A DNA stretch of 64,000 nt. Origin: Lunularia cruciata. Lineage: Eukaryota; Streptophyta; Marchantiopsida; Lunulariales; Lunulariaceae. Location of the stretch: contig OX419757.1 of the NCBI GenBank assembly GCA_948567375.1, forward strand, positions 66,402,001-66,466,000. The letters are read 5' to 3'. Positions 32,661 to 43,709 of this stretch are shown here, one piece after another. The position numbers were made by a program, and so were the translations under genes. The notes under the pieces were generated by a model, which saw only the letters and a list, made by a program, of their open reading frames with translations, was not told where the DNA came from and made no database searches. Position 1 is the first letter of the stretch, and each line of letters begins with the position of its first letter.

Positions 32661-34081
32661 ATGAAACATGCAAATGCTGATTTGTTATTTAGGGCCTATG
32701 ATCATGATGGAGATGAGCCAGTGGATGATTCCTTCTTGGGTAAGGAGCTTATGACAATCTCAATCACTCATGAGATTTCAATGGAGTACAAGGAGATTAT
32801 AGACTTTGTTAACAAAGGTAACTATCCAAATGGGATGCATACTAGGGAAAGGAAGCCCCTTGTAGCAAGATCTAGACCTTACACAATGGTGGAAGATATT
32901 TTTTCTTACCAAGGAGTTATGGGTCTACTTCAAAGAGCAATGGGTAAGGAGGAGTCTATCCTACTCATGAAGGACTTTCATGAAGGTTTAGTGTGTAGAG
33001 GACACTTTACAAGAAAGGTAACTACTTTCAACATTCTAGATCCAAGTTACCATTGGAGGGGAATTTCCAAGGATTGTCTTGAGTATTACAAAACTTGTAA
33101 AGTTTGTCAAGCTTTTGCTAGGAAGTCTACCGCTACTCCACCTCTTAGATCAATTCCATTGCTAGGACCTTTTGAGAGTAGGGAATTAACTTTGTAGGTC
33201 CTCTCAATAGAACCCCAAGGAACAATTGGTAGATTGTGGTAGTCATTAATGACCTTACCAAGTGGGTTGAGGCTAGACTATTGAGGGACAAGAATGAAGA
33301 TGAAGTTGATATATTTTTTTATGAATGCATTATCACTAGGTTTGGGTACCCTTAAGAGTTGGTTTTTGATAGAAGAGGAGAGTTCACAAGAAGCATCATT
33401 ACAGCTATGCTACGACATTTCTTGATCACACATAAAGTAACTAAATCCTATGAGCCAAACTCCAATGGCTTGGCATAAAGAACCAATTAGACCTTGTACA
33501 TGATGTTGGCCAAAGATGAAAAATTGGAGGGGGCTAAACATCATTGGGACAAGAGGATTCATGTAGTTTTGTGGGAGTATAGGACAACCATGAAGGCTTC
33601 CACCTGATATTCTCCATTTCATTTGGTATATGGTATTGAGTCTACCTTACCTATTCACTTTGATCTTCCTACCTTCCAAAGCATTCATAGGAGATTAAAG
33701 AAAGCACAAGGAGGTGATGCACAGAAGTCAAGGAGAGATCAACTCATGGAATTGGAGGTGGCAAGAGCAATTGCTATGGTTTGAGTGGAGCAAGCCCAAA
33801 CAAAACAAAAGGAGAGCTATGATGAGAGGCAAGGCAAGAAGAAGATGGACTCCTTCAAAGAAGGTGATTGGGTAATGTTGTTTGATTCCATTAGATTCAA
33901 GAGAGTGCAAATGAAGTTTTTGCCGAAGTACTTAGGACCTTTCATAGTGGAGAAGGTGTGGAGCAAATACACTTATGATCTCAAGGAGTTTGGAAGAAGA
34001 AACTTTGGTAGGAGTAACCATGATAAGTTGAAGTGGTATCATAGAAGGTACAAAGGTCTTCACTCCAAAGGACAAAGTTAA
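32661..34081 (+). pseudogene. Integrase of Ty3 element 1
   Basis: The zinc domain H..H...C..C is present (EGLVCRGHFTRKVTTF, YHWRGISKDC, CKVCQ) up to about 33120. The core is fragmented at 33180-33640. The C-terminal part (33785-34081) reads KEGDWVMLFDSIRFK, PKYLGPFIVEKVW, NHDKLKWYHRRYK, without a chromodomain. The polypurine-like GTATGAGGGTAAA leads into the 3' LTR at 34101. Confidence 0.65.
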
Positions 34082-34100
34082 ATCTTAGTATGAGGGTAAA

Positions 34101-34345
34101 TGCAACACCTATTTATGTGTGTATGTTCTACTATGATATTTAGGTTGGTATTACAAATATTTAAGAGATATTATTTACTTAAAGATAAAGTATGGTTCTA
34201 TATTTATCATGATTAGCTAAAGTTAGTCATAGCTAAGATAGAAGGGACCTTACTTTAAGGGAACTGGAAAAGATGAACACCACTATTTTAGATGCTAGTA
34301 CATTGATATTGTTATTATTCTTAGGAGTTTGGCTTTGAAGAAAGA
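34101..34345 (+). mobile_element. 3' LTR of Ty3 element 1, first part
   Basis: It begins TGCAACACC and matches the first 245 bp of the family LTR up to GGCTTTGAAGAAAGA, where the chromovirus interrupts it. Confidence 0.85.
34341..34345. repeat. Target-site duplication of chromovirus 1 (left)
   Basis: AAAGA immediately before TGTAAAAGTCC is repeated exactly at 39990-39994 after the other LTR. Confidence 0.9.
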
Positions 34346-34770
34346 TGTAAAAGTCCAAGACCGAGGAGAGAAATAGGAGAATAGAAGCTTACATTGGGAC
34401 ACTTGAATAAGGGAAAACTCTGAATGCCTATCATGAGCTTTGGCTTTGGTATTTATAGGTAGCATACAAGGCCCTTGAGAAGCTTCTCAAGAAGCTTCCT
34501 TGAGCCGCTTTCTTAGAGTGCAAGCCAAGTTAACCAAAAAACTTCTCAAGAAGCTTCCTTCTAGAAGTCGCATACTTGCCATGCAAGCTAAGCTAGTTAG
34601 AGGCTTCTAGAAGCTTCCTTTTAGAAACTACCTGCTTGGACCGCAAGTTAACTAGTCGTGAAGCTTCCCAAGAAGCTTCCTAGATGCTTTTGGAATATTC
34701 TAGGCTAATTTGGCTTATTCTCTACTTTGTTAGCCTTACTAACTATGTTGCTAAACTCCATATTGTTACA
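34346..34770 (-). mobile_element. 3' LTR of chromovirus 1
   Basis: 425 bp, TGT to ACA. It is rich in AGAAGCTTC words, including a perfect TTCnnGAAnnTTC at 34605-34617, and carries CTATAAATAC on the minus strand near 34449-34458 as the probable TATA box. Confidence 0.9.
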
Positions 34771-34786
34771 TATTCCCCCACCATTA
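34771..34786 (-). promoter_or_regulatory. Polypurine tract of chromovirus 1
   Basis: The minus strand reads AATGGTGGGGGAATA directly before the 3' LTR, the expected plus-strand primer of an LTR element. Confidence 0.7.
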
Positions 34787-34794
34787 GTTGGTGA

Positions 34795-35052
34795 CGTCCT
34801 TGTCACTATTGAAGCTTCAAACTTGTGGATGGCCATTTGTGCATTCTGGAGGTGAGAAAGAGGTTCACACGTGGCATCATGAAGGGGATACCCTTTCCAA
34901 AGGACCTTGTACTCTGTATGTTGTTGGCGTCCTTGTTGGATGTGGCGACGTGCAAGGATATGATCAACTTCATACTCCTCATGATCATTGATATGGGATA
35001 GGGGGAGGAGGAGGTTGGACTCAAGAGGAAAAAGATGAGGGGTTAGGAACAA
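34795..35052 (-). pseudogene. Chromodomain at the integrase C-terminus of chromovirus 1
   Basis: YEVDHILARRHIQQGRQQ and TEYKVLWKGYPLHDATCEP then LSHLQNAQ match the chromodomain consensus (Y-V-E-I...Y-L-V-K-W-K-G-Y...W-E-P...L-N-A), with the WEP Trp changed to Cys. Chromodomains of this class bind histone H3 methyl-lysine marks and steer integration into heterochromatin (established for chromoviruses). Confidence 0.85.
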
Positions 35053-35113
35053 AGGGTTTCAACTTGGAAATATGAAAGACAGGATGGATGTGCATATGAC
35101 AAGGCAAGGCAAG

Positions 35114-36309
35114 TCAATAAGCAATAGGAGAGACAATTTGAGTGACATCAAAAGGTCCTATCCAATTAGGGGCAAGTTTACAAACTTGAATATCAAGTGG
35201 GAGGGGTAGATTACTATAGGATAGCATAACTTTATCACCAACTTCAAAGGTGAGATTATGACGATGGTGGTTTGCATATTGTTTTTGATGATTTTGAGCA
35301 ACAAGGAGGTGAGATTTGGCTTGTTGGAGAGATTTGGAGATGGTGGTCAAGAAGGTTGAAGTATGAGGGACCTGAGATGGAGGAGGAGCAAGAAGAGAAT
35401 ATGGGACAAGCGGATCTTGGCCAAAATTGAGAAAGAAAGGAGAGAATCCGGTGCTTGCCTGTTTAGAATTGTTGTATGCAAACTTTGCAACTGCAAGACA
35501 TTCATCCCAATTAGTATGGTGAATGTTGACAAAGGCACAAAGCATATCTTCCAATGTGCGATTTGCACATTCAATTTGTCCATCAGTTTGAGGATGATAG
35601 GATGTGGAAAAAGCAAGCTTGGTGCCAATATCTGGAAGAGTGCTTGCCAAAAATTTTTGGTGAAGCAAGGATCACGGTCGTAGATGAGTACACGTGGCAT
35701 CCCATGATGTTTGAATACATTATCAAAGTAGAGTTGCACCAAGGTTGGAGCATCCATAATAGCAACCATTGGTGCCAAATTGATTTGCTTACTAAGCTTA
35801 TCCACAAACACCACAATTGCTATTTGACCTTGTTGTGTCTTGGGCAAGGAGGTGATGAGATCTAAGCTCACATGTTCCCAACGAGCAGTTGGAATGGGAA
35901 GTGGCTGAAGGAGTCCACTCAGCTTTTGGTTACTGGCCTTGTTGCGTTGAAAACTCTCACACAATTGGACAAACTCCCAAACATCTCGTGTCATGTTGGG
36001 CCACCACCATTGGCATTGGAGGGTACTCAAGGTCTTGTCCACCCCCATGTGACCAAATATTGGTAAATCATGTGCTTGAAGGTGCACAAGTTGGAGATCA
36101 CCTTTGGCTAGAACATAGATCCGGTCCTCATGGAATAAACGGCCTTCCTTGAAGGAAAAGGTGTTGTACTCCTTGTCACCTGCTGTCAGACGACCATGTA
36201 CCATTTGAAAGAAGGGATCTTGTTGTAGAGCTGACCGAAACTCATTATGGACCCTAGGGTCAATTGACACTGTCGTAATTGCCGCTATGATGAGAGGAAG
36301 AGACTTCAA
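35114..36309 (-). pseudogene. Integrase of chromovirus 1
   Basis: 320 codons are open from 36309. The zinc domain has HLQAHDLPIFGHMGVDKT and LCESF, the last Cys of HHCC being Phe. The first core Asp is in WEHVSLDLITSLP, the second in LIYDRDPCFTKNFW. After a frameshift near 35660 the catalytic Glu region YHPQTDGQIECANRTLED follows, then FAYNNSKQASTGFSPF and the GPFDV-type C-terminal segment. The frameshift and the Cys loss make it non-functional. Confidence 0.85.
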
Positions 36310-36890
36310 ATCACGTCATCATGATAGAGCATCAGGGATGATATGGAACAGACTTGGTTTGTACTCAAGTTTGATATCAAACAACTGGAGTTGCTCCTCC
36401 CATCAATGATGTCAACTCTTTATGTGTTCCAAGTGTAAGGTCTGCAACAATGATTTGTGATCAATTCGCATGATCACTTGTTTTCCCAAGAGATAATGCC
36501 TCCATACCTTGGTGGCATATACCATTGCAAGTTGTTCCTGATCTTGAGTAGAGTAATTTCTTTCATTTTTATTTGGTCGGCAAGACACAAAGGCAATGGG
36601 ATGTAGTCCATATGGGAATTCCTATTGCAACACGGCTCCAATTGCAAAGTTAGAAGTATCAAAAACAACCACACAAGGTAGTTGAGGATCATATGGTTGA
36701 AGAATAGGTCTTGAAGGCACCATATGCTTTAACTTCTAGAATGCTTCTTCATGCTTGCTGGTCCACTGGAAGCTCAAGTTCTTTCCCAAGAGCTCAGTCA
36801 ATGGTGCAGCCACATGAGCATAATAGTGGATGAACCATTAGTAAAAACTGGCTAATCCATTGAATGCCCATACTTCTATAGCATCCTTTA
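36310..36890 (-). pseudogene. RNase H of chromovirus 1
   Basis: Fragments match RNase H of chromovirus 2 at 63140-63560. Minus-strand text includes FDTSNFAIGAVLQ-like and YIPLPLCLADQ, then frame-shifted versions of the EQLAMVYATK and HKSLLQTLHLEHIK regions. Broken by stops. Confidence 0.6.
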
Positions 36891-36955
36891 GGGTAGGCCA
36901 ATCAATAATGGCCTTGATTTTCTCTTCTTCCATCTTGATTTCCTATGATGAGATC

Positions 36956-37560
36956 TTATGACCTAAGAAGGTAACCTCCTTCTACCAAAAAGCACACTTC
37001 TTGCAGTAAAATTTCCATTGTTGTAGTCATCTTAGGACTTCTCGTACATGATTCACATATTGTCTTGCTATAGATTAAGATATCATCCAAGAACACCACC
37101 ACGGACCTATCCAATAGTCCATCCAACACCCGATGCATCTGATCCATGAAGATTACGGGAGCATTAATGAGTCCAAAAGGTAGGATTCTCCACTGAAAAT
37201 ACCCATACTTTGTGCAAAAGGCAGTCTTTTGCACATCCTCTCTATCAATAGGGATTTTCCAATAACTGCTACAAAGATCCAACTTGGAAAAGTATCATGC
37301 TCCACTTAGTTGATCAAGCAAGTCATTGATCTGAGGCAAAGGATATGCATTCTTCACGGTTTGCTTATTGAACCCATGATAATCAATACAGAAACAAAGT
37401 CCTCCATCCTTCTTTGGAACAAATAGTACCGGTGCTCCCCAAGGAGAGGTACTATGTCATATGAAGTCCTTCTCCAATGACTCTGTTAGTGTTGTTTGCA
37501 ACTCCTCCAACTCCTTTGGTGAGAAACAATAGATTGGTCTATTCACTAGAGTACTCCTTG
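36956..37560 (-). pseudogene. Reverse transcriptase of chromovirus 1
   Basis: Minus strand: [62 protein letters not shown], and SVVVFLDDILIYSKT, with the catalytic LDD of the FxDD box intact at about 37105-37075. A stop in the SGA-YFSK stretch and a break after YSKT interrupt it. Confidence 0.85.
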
Positions 37561-37719
37561 GCAATAACTTGATCTTGAAAGACATACCTTGATCGGAGTA
37601 TAGTCCCTTTGGTAGATCATCTAGAAATACATCCACAAACTCCTAAACTATCCAATCAACCATTGCTTGATGAGGCTCTTGGCCCTCCTCAGATTGTTCT
37701 TGTGCAATCGGCTTGATTT

Positions 37720-37920
37720 ACACCGCAAATACAAACTTATCTTCCTCCAAAGCTTGCTCTTTGGTTGCTTCACTAACAAACTTCCCTACTAGGGATTCAT
37801 CTCTCTTCCAAGCTTGCTCCATGGTTGCTTTCTTGGCAAACTTCTCATCTTGGGACTCATCTCCCTTCAAGGCTTGCTCTATGGCTACCTTCTTAACAAA
37901 CTTCCTATCTTGGGATTAAC
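37720..37920 (-). repeat. Three 60-bp (20-codon) tandem repeats between protease and RT, chromovirus 1
   Basis: The plus strand shows three units of TTCCC...GGGA(T/C)TCATCTC..TTC(C/A)AAGC(T/C)TGCTC. Chromovirus 2 has the same array at 62014-62193, so it belongs to the family polyprotein linker. Confidence 0.7.
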
Positions 37921-38061
37921 TATTCTTAGGTGTCTTACTTAGAGGTGCCAGACAACCTAATCGGAAATTCCTACCTTGGTGTTGCACTTGAATTTATCAC
38001 AACCTAATCGGAAATTCCTACCTTGGTGTTGTACTTGAATTTGTCATCGGGTCCAATCGAA

Positions 38062-38450
38062 TTAAACCTTATGATGTTCAAGCCAAGGTAGGCCTAGAAT
38101 GATATCATAGTGTAGAGGTGCCACTACAAACCTCATACACTCCAAATATTCATTCCCAATCTTGAAGGTAACAAGATGTGAGGTGGGGAATGCAAAACCC
38201 TTTCTACCATCCGCCATCATCAATCTTGATAGGAATTCTTTGCTACTTGCATAGACATGCAATTCTTTGAACTTCTGGAATCAACCAAAACCCTACAACC
38301 TTGATTAGATATCATACCTTGCAAGTGAAGCAAACTTGCATAGGTCGAGCCTTCAATCCAATTGAAACTAATCAAGCTCCTAATAGGTGGTTTGAATTCT
38401 CCTATTGGGATTTCCTTGTTTCCCTGATCATTCTGCTCCACAACCTCCAC
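38062..38450 (-). pseudogene. Aspartic protease of chromovirus 1
   Basis: GCRVLVDSRSSKNCMSMQVAK holds the active-site Asp, with DSG changed to DSR. CMRFVVAPLHYDIILGLPWL follows in another frame after a deletion near 38240. It matches the intact frame in chromovirus 2 at 61578-61934. Confidence 0.75.
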
Positions 38451-38459
38451 CTGGGCAAC

Positions 38460-39340
38460 TTGTCAAGGTCATCCATTCTTGAGTGGGCATTCAGCAATGC
38501 AATGCCTCAATTGGTGATAATAAAAACAACCACCATTTTGTCACAGTTTCTCTCTATTTGCAATGCCAAGTGGTCTTTGTTGAATGGCATCAATCTCCAT
38601 TGGTGTTGGCTCTTCCACTCGTGTGTAGTGTATCGATAGGTTTTGTGGAGGTCAAGGTCAAGACCAAGTTGTTGCCACCAAGGAATCACAATGTTCGGCC
38701 AACCACATGGCTTCCTCCAAGTTTTGTGGCTCTTGTATGGTTACCTCTAATTTGGTTCTTGCCTTCAAGCCCCTCACAAATCGATCCAGAGCTTCACCTT
38801 CCAATATATCTGGAAATTGCATGATGGTGTTTTGGAACTACGTAATGTAACTTCTTACAGAGCCAATCTATTTCAACTCCGTCAACTTATCCTGTGCAGC
38901 TCGTGTGGCATTTATAGCTTGGAACCGACTAATTGTTATGCTTTTGAATTCTGCCCATGTCAAGATTGGTGCAACAATTTGTCGTTCAGCTTGCTCTACT
39001 TCGAATCTCCACCATAGCTTTGCTACTCCATCCAATTGGCTAGAAGCCAAGAGAATCCATTTTTGCTCGTCTTGCAGATTGGTAGCTTCAAAATAACGTT
39101 CACAATCAAATATAAAATTCTCCACTACACTTAGGAGATTCTTGCCTTCAAATACCTTGGGTTTAGGGAATCTGATCCAATCTTCTCCTTCTCAAATTGG
39201 TACTCTCTCCTCATGCTCTTGTCATTGAAGATCTCATTCATCCAACAATTGAGTAAGGTGCTTGATTTGTTGCTACATAGCAAGGATAACATTGGGTATT
39301 GCCGCCATGGTTGCTACTCTATCATGCCACCCCTAATCTA
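38460..39340 (-). pseudogene. Gag of chromovirus 1
   Basis: MENFIFDCERYFEATNLQ, LASSQLDGVAKLWWRFEVEQ and TWAEFKSITISRFQ are the retrotransposon gag core (39125-38868). Then LDRFVRGLKARTKLEVT and a damaged zinc knuckle CFYYHQLRHCIAEC near 38520, where the second Cys is Tyr. The stop after RSYVT breaks the frame. Confidence 0.75.
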
Positions 39341-39565
39341 TCTAATTTGTTAACACATAAAAACAACACATCCACCGTTCTCCATAAGTTACCATCGGAA
39401 GTACCAAGGGTTCCTCAGATATGGTGATATATGTAGAAAATCTTTTCCAAAGTGCGAGGTGATGAATTGTGTCAAATGATGCTTGGGTAGTACTTGGACA
39501 CAGAAATCCCAATGGTTTGGTGGAAGTGGATTTGGTGGTCCATAAATTCCATCTATCCCATTCAT

Positions 39566-39578
39566 GCTCTAATACCAA
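39566..39578 (-). promoter_or_regulatory. Primer-binding site (tRNA-Met type) of chromovirus 1
   Basis: The minus strand reads TTGGTATTAGAGC directly after the 5' LTR, differing from the initiator tRNA-Met site TGGTATCAGAGC by one base. Confidence 0.85.
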
Positions 39579-39989
39579 TGTAAAAGTCCAAGACCAAGGA
39601 GAGGAATAAGAGAATAGAAGTTTACATTGGGACACTTGAATGAGTGAAAACTCTGAATGCCTATCATGCACTTTGGCTTTGGTATTTATAGGTAGCATAC
39701 AAGGCCCTTGAGAAGCTTCTCAAGAAGCTTCCTTGGGCTGCTTTCTTAGAGTGCAAGCCAAGTTAACCAAGAAGCTTCTCAAGAAGCTTCCTTCTAGAAG
39801 TCGCATACTTGGCGTGCAAGCTAAGCTAGTTAGAAGCTTCTAGAAGCTACCTACTTGGGCCACAAGTTAACTAGTTGGAAAGCTTCCCAAGAAGCTTCCT
39901 AGATGCTTTTGGAATATTCTAGGCTAATTTGGCTTATTCTTTACTTTGTTAGCCTTACTAACTATGTCGCTAAACTCCATATTGTTACA
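39579..39989 (-). mobile_element. 5' LTR of chromovirus 1
   Basis: 411 bp, nearly identical to the 3' LTR apart from scattered substitutions and a short deletion near the CTTCTAGAAGC region. It has a perfect GAAnnTTCnnGAA at 39833-39845. Confidence 0.9.
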
Positions 39990-40439
39990 AAAGAGTTGAG
40001 AGCTTTTAGACACACAAGCCTTTTTGCTTTGGATTTTCTTTAGTCCAATATTAGCCCTTGTGAAGGAATCCTTAACTTAGTGGTTGGGTCAAGATAAGAC
40101 CACATGCTTAGGAGAATATTCTCATAAGTATAGATATTCCTTTAGATTTATTGACTTTATTTGACTTTTAGCGTATAACTTGAGTTATTATAATAATTAG
40201 TAACTTTGGTGCATAACAATTTCATAAGTATATAAATTAAGGGTGAGGAAGTACTCATCATCTTTTCATTTATAACTATCTCTCTCTCATTTAGTTCTCT
40301 AGTGAGCAATGGTTTGAGTCTTGGAGTGTTAGCCTTAGAGGAGTTAGATGAAGTTGGGGTTCCTTGACTTCCTAGTCAAGGTGCACTACCATAATAGCCA
40401 TCAGAGGTTCATCTTGAATGAGAGATAGGCCGGCTTATA
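39990..40439 (+). mobile_element. 3' LTR of Ty3 element 1, second part
   Basis: It begins with the duplicated AAAGA (39990-39994) and continues the family LTR from GTTGAGAGC to GGCCGGCTTATA. Joined with 34101-34345 it gives a normal-length LTR. Confidence 0.85.
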
Positions 40440-40760
40440 AGATAATATTGAAGAAGGATTTACCAGCCATCTATCATTGTGAGCAAGAAGATTTTGGATC
40501 TCCAAAAGTAGATGTAGAGATTGTGGGTTGCATGATCACATCTGTGCTTATTGACTGAAATTCAAGTGTGAATTTCATGACAAAAAATACTACATACCAA
40601 TTGAGGTATCATACATTAACTAACACTCCAAATCCTAAAGTTCCAAGCAACTTTTTCCAAAAACTTCCAAGCAACTTCTAACATTTTTTATAAAGGTTGA
40701 ACTTATTATTCTTTGGTTCTTCTTAAGTAACACTTGGGAGTACCAAATTTACATACTCAT
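40440..40760 (+). pseudogene. Protease relic of the outer Tat-like Ty3 element
   Basis: The plus strand reads KIILKKDLPAIYHCEQEDFG, VDVEIVGCMITSVLID and then NSSVNFMTKNTTYQLRY after a stop, matching the LVDSGSSVNIM active site with the Ser-Gly lost. It directly follows the LTR of the inserted element and continues the gag at 28030-28433. Confidence 0.6.
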
Positions 40761-40879
40761 GATTTGTTTCATTTTCACTTATAAAGACTTCATTATTAAA
40801 TTGATTACTTTCCTACAGACTTGAGTACTAGAGGCCTTTTATTTCATTTGCAAGCAAAAAAGGTCAAGACAAGAAGCAA

Positions 40880-41590
40880 GCAAAAAATAATTTATTTTTT
40901 TGCGCTCCGGTGCTGGAGGCACCCAAAAAACATAAACCCATAAATAGTAAAGCTATTTATGCCCTCTGGGGCTTTGGGCCTCCTATAGCACAAAAACAAA
41001 TCTTTGTTTTCACAGCTGATTTCTATCATATAGAGAGAAATCCCCCCTCAAGGCTTTAGCTCTCCGTAGGCCCGTAGTGCATAAAAGGCTTTCTGATATT
41101 GTGGCCCTCTGGTCTTACATCCAAAGGCGGAGGTCAAAGAGCCCATAGTACTCACCTACCCAATTCTTCCTCTGCCTCTTGGTACCTAAGGTTAGTAGGT
41201 GGATTTCCGAGGGCCCTACGGGCTGCCACCAGGTTTGATTCTAAAATGCCCATTGGAAAGCACTCTGGCCTTCAGCCCTCTGAGCCTTGCTGCACTTCCC
41301 TCTTGATCTGGTTCAGCGTCTCTTCCAATGCCTCGATAGTTCTTTGGCGTGTCAAAGTCAAGCCTCCAAACTTCAAGAGCTTGCTAGACAACATAGTCTG
41401 ATGGGCCTGTCAGAGGTGGCCCTCTATGACCTTCCTATAGTATTTGGTGTACACCTTGCTCACCACTTTGAAGTATTGCTTATATTCTCCCCTATGTGCA
41501 CCTTGAATTTGTGCCTTGAGCTGTGCAAAGTGCTCTACATTTTTACCCTTTACCAAGGGGCCAAGGAGTCTGACCGATAGGTGAAACCTT
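40880..41590 (-). other. Inserted block of different composition, unrecognised
   Basis: Between outer-element protease and RT, a stretch with more G and C reads on the minus strand as HFAQLKAQIQGAHRGEYKQY, FKVVSKVYTKYYRKVIEGHL, then LKFGGLTLTRQRTIEALEET and NQIKREVQQGSEG in the same frame with two stops (about 41550-41150). It looks protein-like but matches nothing I recognise. It may be a fragment of another element's gag or of a gene. Confidence 0.35.
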
Positions 41591-41855
41591 AAGAAAGGAG
41601 TTTTCTTGCTTTTGGTGTGAAATATGTACTCTCAGACTTCAAAGTGCATACTTCTCTTAAGAAAATTGGACCAGAGTGCATGTATGCTTTTTTTATTTTA
41701 AAAGACATGCCGTGATTGGAGACCTAATCCATTTAGGAACTAGAAGGTCCCAAGGGTTTGGTTGTTCACCAATAAAAGTGGTACATGAGTTGTGTTTAGA
41801 ACATTGTGAGAGATGTTGAATCAAAAACCATTTAGGATGTTAGATGCATTTATCT

Positions 41856-41918
41856 TGGGTCCTCTGTAATGGAGACTTCTTTTGTAAAGCCAAAGAAGTC
41901 TCCATTACAGAGGACCCA
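41856..41918. repeat. Perfect 27-bp inverted repeat with 9-nt loop
   Basis: TGGGTCCTCTGTAATGGAG... (41856-41882) is exactly complementary in reverse to 41892-41918, with loop TGTAAAGCC. Perfect pairing inside otherwise decayed DNA suggests recent origin. Confidence 0.9.
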
Positions 41919-42219
41919 TAAGCACTACATCCGCAAGGTGTGAGCAGATGTGGATCAAACCAAGCGATGACCTCTGGGAATGCTATCTATCATAATTACA
42001 ATTATTGGATGAGTACCATTTAAACTAAACTACATTTTGTTGAGACCAATGATGAAAATTGCTTATGCATTATTGATCAGAAGACCTTGGTTGTACAATT
42101 CTCAAGTTGTTGTGTATTGGCACCAAAAAAAGTTGAGGTTTAAGGACATCTGATCTGAAGACCAAAAGTTGGTGACAATGAGATGGAAAAAGGTTCCACA
42201 CCTTGGGGAAACTACTTCA

Positions 42220-43250
42220 TCAGAAGATGAGGATGAATCCAAAGATCTATCATCTTTGTCTTTAGAAGACTCAAATGAAGTCCAAGTCAATTACTTGGAG
42301 TGTTACAAGGTGGAGGTCAAAGAATAAGACCCATATGATGTCACCTCAAGTAACAACAATTTGGAGGAAGGGGGTATGAGCTCCTTCCAACTTAGGTTGA
42401 GCTGAGTTAGCCATGTTGAAGGAGTCATTAATCCCAATAACTATCAAGATGTAGTCTTCAATGAAGGAAATTTTTTGAAAATATCCAAGATAGTCACTTC
42501 AGACAAGTTGGCAAGATACATTGCCTTGTTCATTGAGTACTAGGATGTATTTGCTTGGTCTACTGATCAAATTCTAGGAATTCCCAAAAAATTTGGGGAA
42601 CATTGAAGTGATCTTACTGAAGGTGTAGTTCTAGTTTGGCAAACAATATCACTTGAACCCAAAGTACTCACCCTTGGGAAAAGATGAAAGTGATAAGTAC
42701 TTGGGGGCCATAATACCTTTTCTAGACTTGAGTACTGAATGGGTTTTTCCCATTTTCATTGTTCCAAAGAAGAAGATAGGGAAGATTTGGGTGTGCCAAA
42801 ACTTTTGCAAGCTCAATGTAGTCAGAAGAAAGGATCATCATCCTTTGCCATTCATGGATACTATTTCGGACCAAGTACCAAGTCACCTTTGTTATAGTTT
42901 TCTCAATGGATTTTCAGGCTATAATCAAGTGCCCATTCAAGAAGAGGACAAAGACAAGACCACATGCACTATTGATTGGGGCACATTTTCATACAATCAA
43001 ACACCCTTTGGGTTGTGTAATGCTCCCCCTACTTTCCAACGTATGATGAATCCAATTTTTAAAGATTTTCTCCAAAAGTTTGTGGAGTTTTCATCAATGA
43101 TTTTTGCATGTTTGGTCAAAGAGAGGTACATTTGGATTACCTTTGCCAAACATTTGAAATGTGTCATTTTTCTAGCTTATCATTACACCTAGAGAAATGA
43201 TTCCACATGAAGGAAGGAACTCTTTTGGGACATTGGGTGTCAAGTTGAGG
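42220..43250 (+). pseudogene. Reverse transcriptase of the outer Tat-like Ty3 element
   Basis: It is preceded by the acidic linker and ALFIEY-stop-DVFAWS. RT reads FPIFIVPKKKIGKIWVCQNF, DHHPLPFMDTI, CYSFLNGFSGYNQVPIQEED, TIDWGTFSYNQTPFGLCNAP and TFQRMMNPIFKDFLQKFVE. After a 1-nt shift the catalytic box reads FINDFCMFG, so the first Asp of the DD pair is Asn. The GLCNAP..FQRMM wording fits the Tat-like branch. Confidence 0.8.
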
Positions 43251-43272
43251 TATTGAAGTTGATGTTGAGAAG

Positions 43273-43700
43273 GTGAAAGTAATCTTAGCTTTGGAATCTC
43301 CTAAAAACATTTGGGAGCTAAGAGCCTTCTTGGGACATGTTGGATATTACAAACACTTTGTGTTTAATTATGCAGTGTTAGCTGCACCTTTGACAAAGCT
43401 TCCAAAGAAATCCAAAGACTATTTGTGGAAAGTAGAAAGAAAAGAAGCTTTCCAAGTATTGAAGAAGAAATTGGTGAAAGCACTAGGGCTGAGGGCTCCA
43501 AATTGGCATGTCCTTTTTCATGTGTATGTGGACACTTTGTCCATAGCAATCAAAGTAGTCTTGAGTTAGAAGGACAAGAAAAGAATGACTACCTAGTTTA
43601 TTATGCCAACAACTTTCAATTGCAAAGAAGAACTACACTACCATTAAATAAGAAGCACTTGGAATGGTGTATGCTTGCAAGAAGTTCGGAGCAAATTGCA
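43273..43700 (+). pseudogene. RNase H of the outer Tat-like Ty3 element
   Basis: ELRAFLGHVGYYKHFVFNYA, PLTKLPKKSKDYLW and EAFQVLKKKLVKAL lead to FHVYVDTLSIAIKVVLS; the VDxS Asp is present. The rest continues in another frame (YYANNFQLQRRTT). Confidence 0.7.
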
Positions 43701-43709
43701 AGATAGACC

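Larger units (their letters stand above)
34346..39989 (-). mobile_element. Chromovirus 1: complete Ty3 element with chromodomain
   Basis: 5.64 kb, flanked by perfect AAAGA duplications, with two LTRs (minus-strand TGTAACAATATGG...GACTTTTACA), a tRNA-Met primer site, a purine tract and the coding order gag, protease, RT, RNase H, integrase, chromodomain. This is the hallmark structure of chromoviruses. It is inserted in the 3' LTR of Ty3 element 1. Frames contain several stops and shifts, so it is no longer autonomous, but its ends are intact and the LTRs are still very alike, so it is the youngest of the nested elements here. Confidence 0.92.
28434..40439 (+). mobile_element. Second-family Ty3 element 1, containing a nested chromovirus
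   Basis: The 5' LTR at 28434-29116 and 3' LTR at 34101-40439 (split by the chromovirus) are of near-equal length (about 683 and 690 bp without the insert) and align along their length. The order inside is primer site, 5' zinc-knuckle ORF, gag, RNase H, integrase. Protease and the reverse transcriptase core are deleted. It is inserted in the old Tat-like element, gag on one side and protease on the other. The 5' end has drifted (TATAGCACC for TGTAACACC). Relic. Confidence 0.8.

Noticed and set aside
35363-36152. Plus-strand open frames across the chromovirus 1 integrase
   Set aside because: They are antisense to integrase motifs that are clear on the minus strand.
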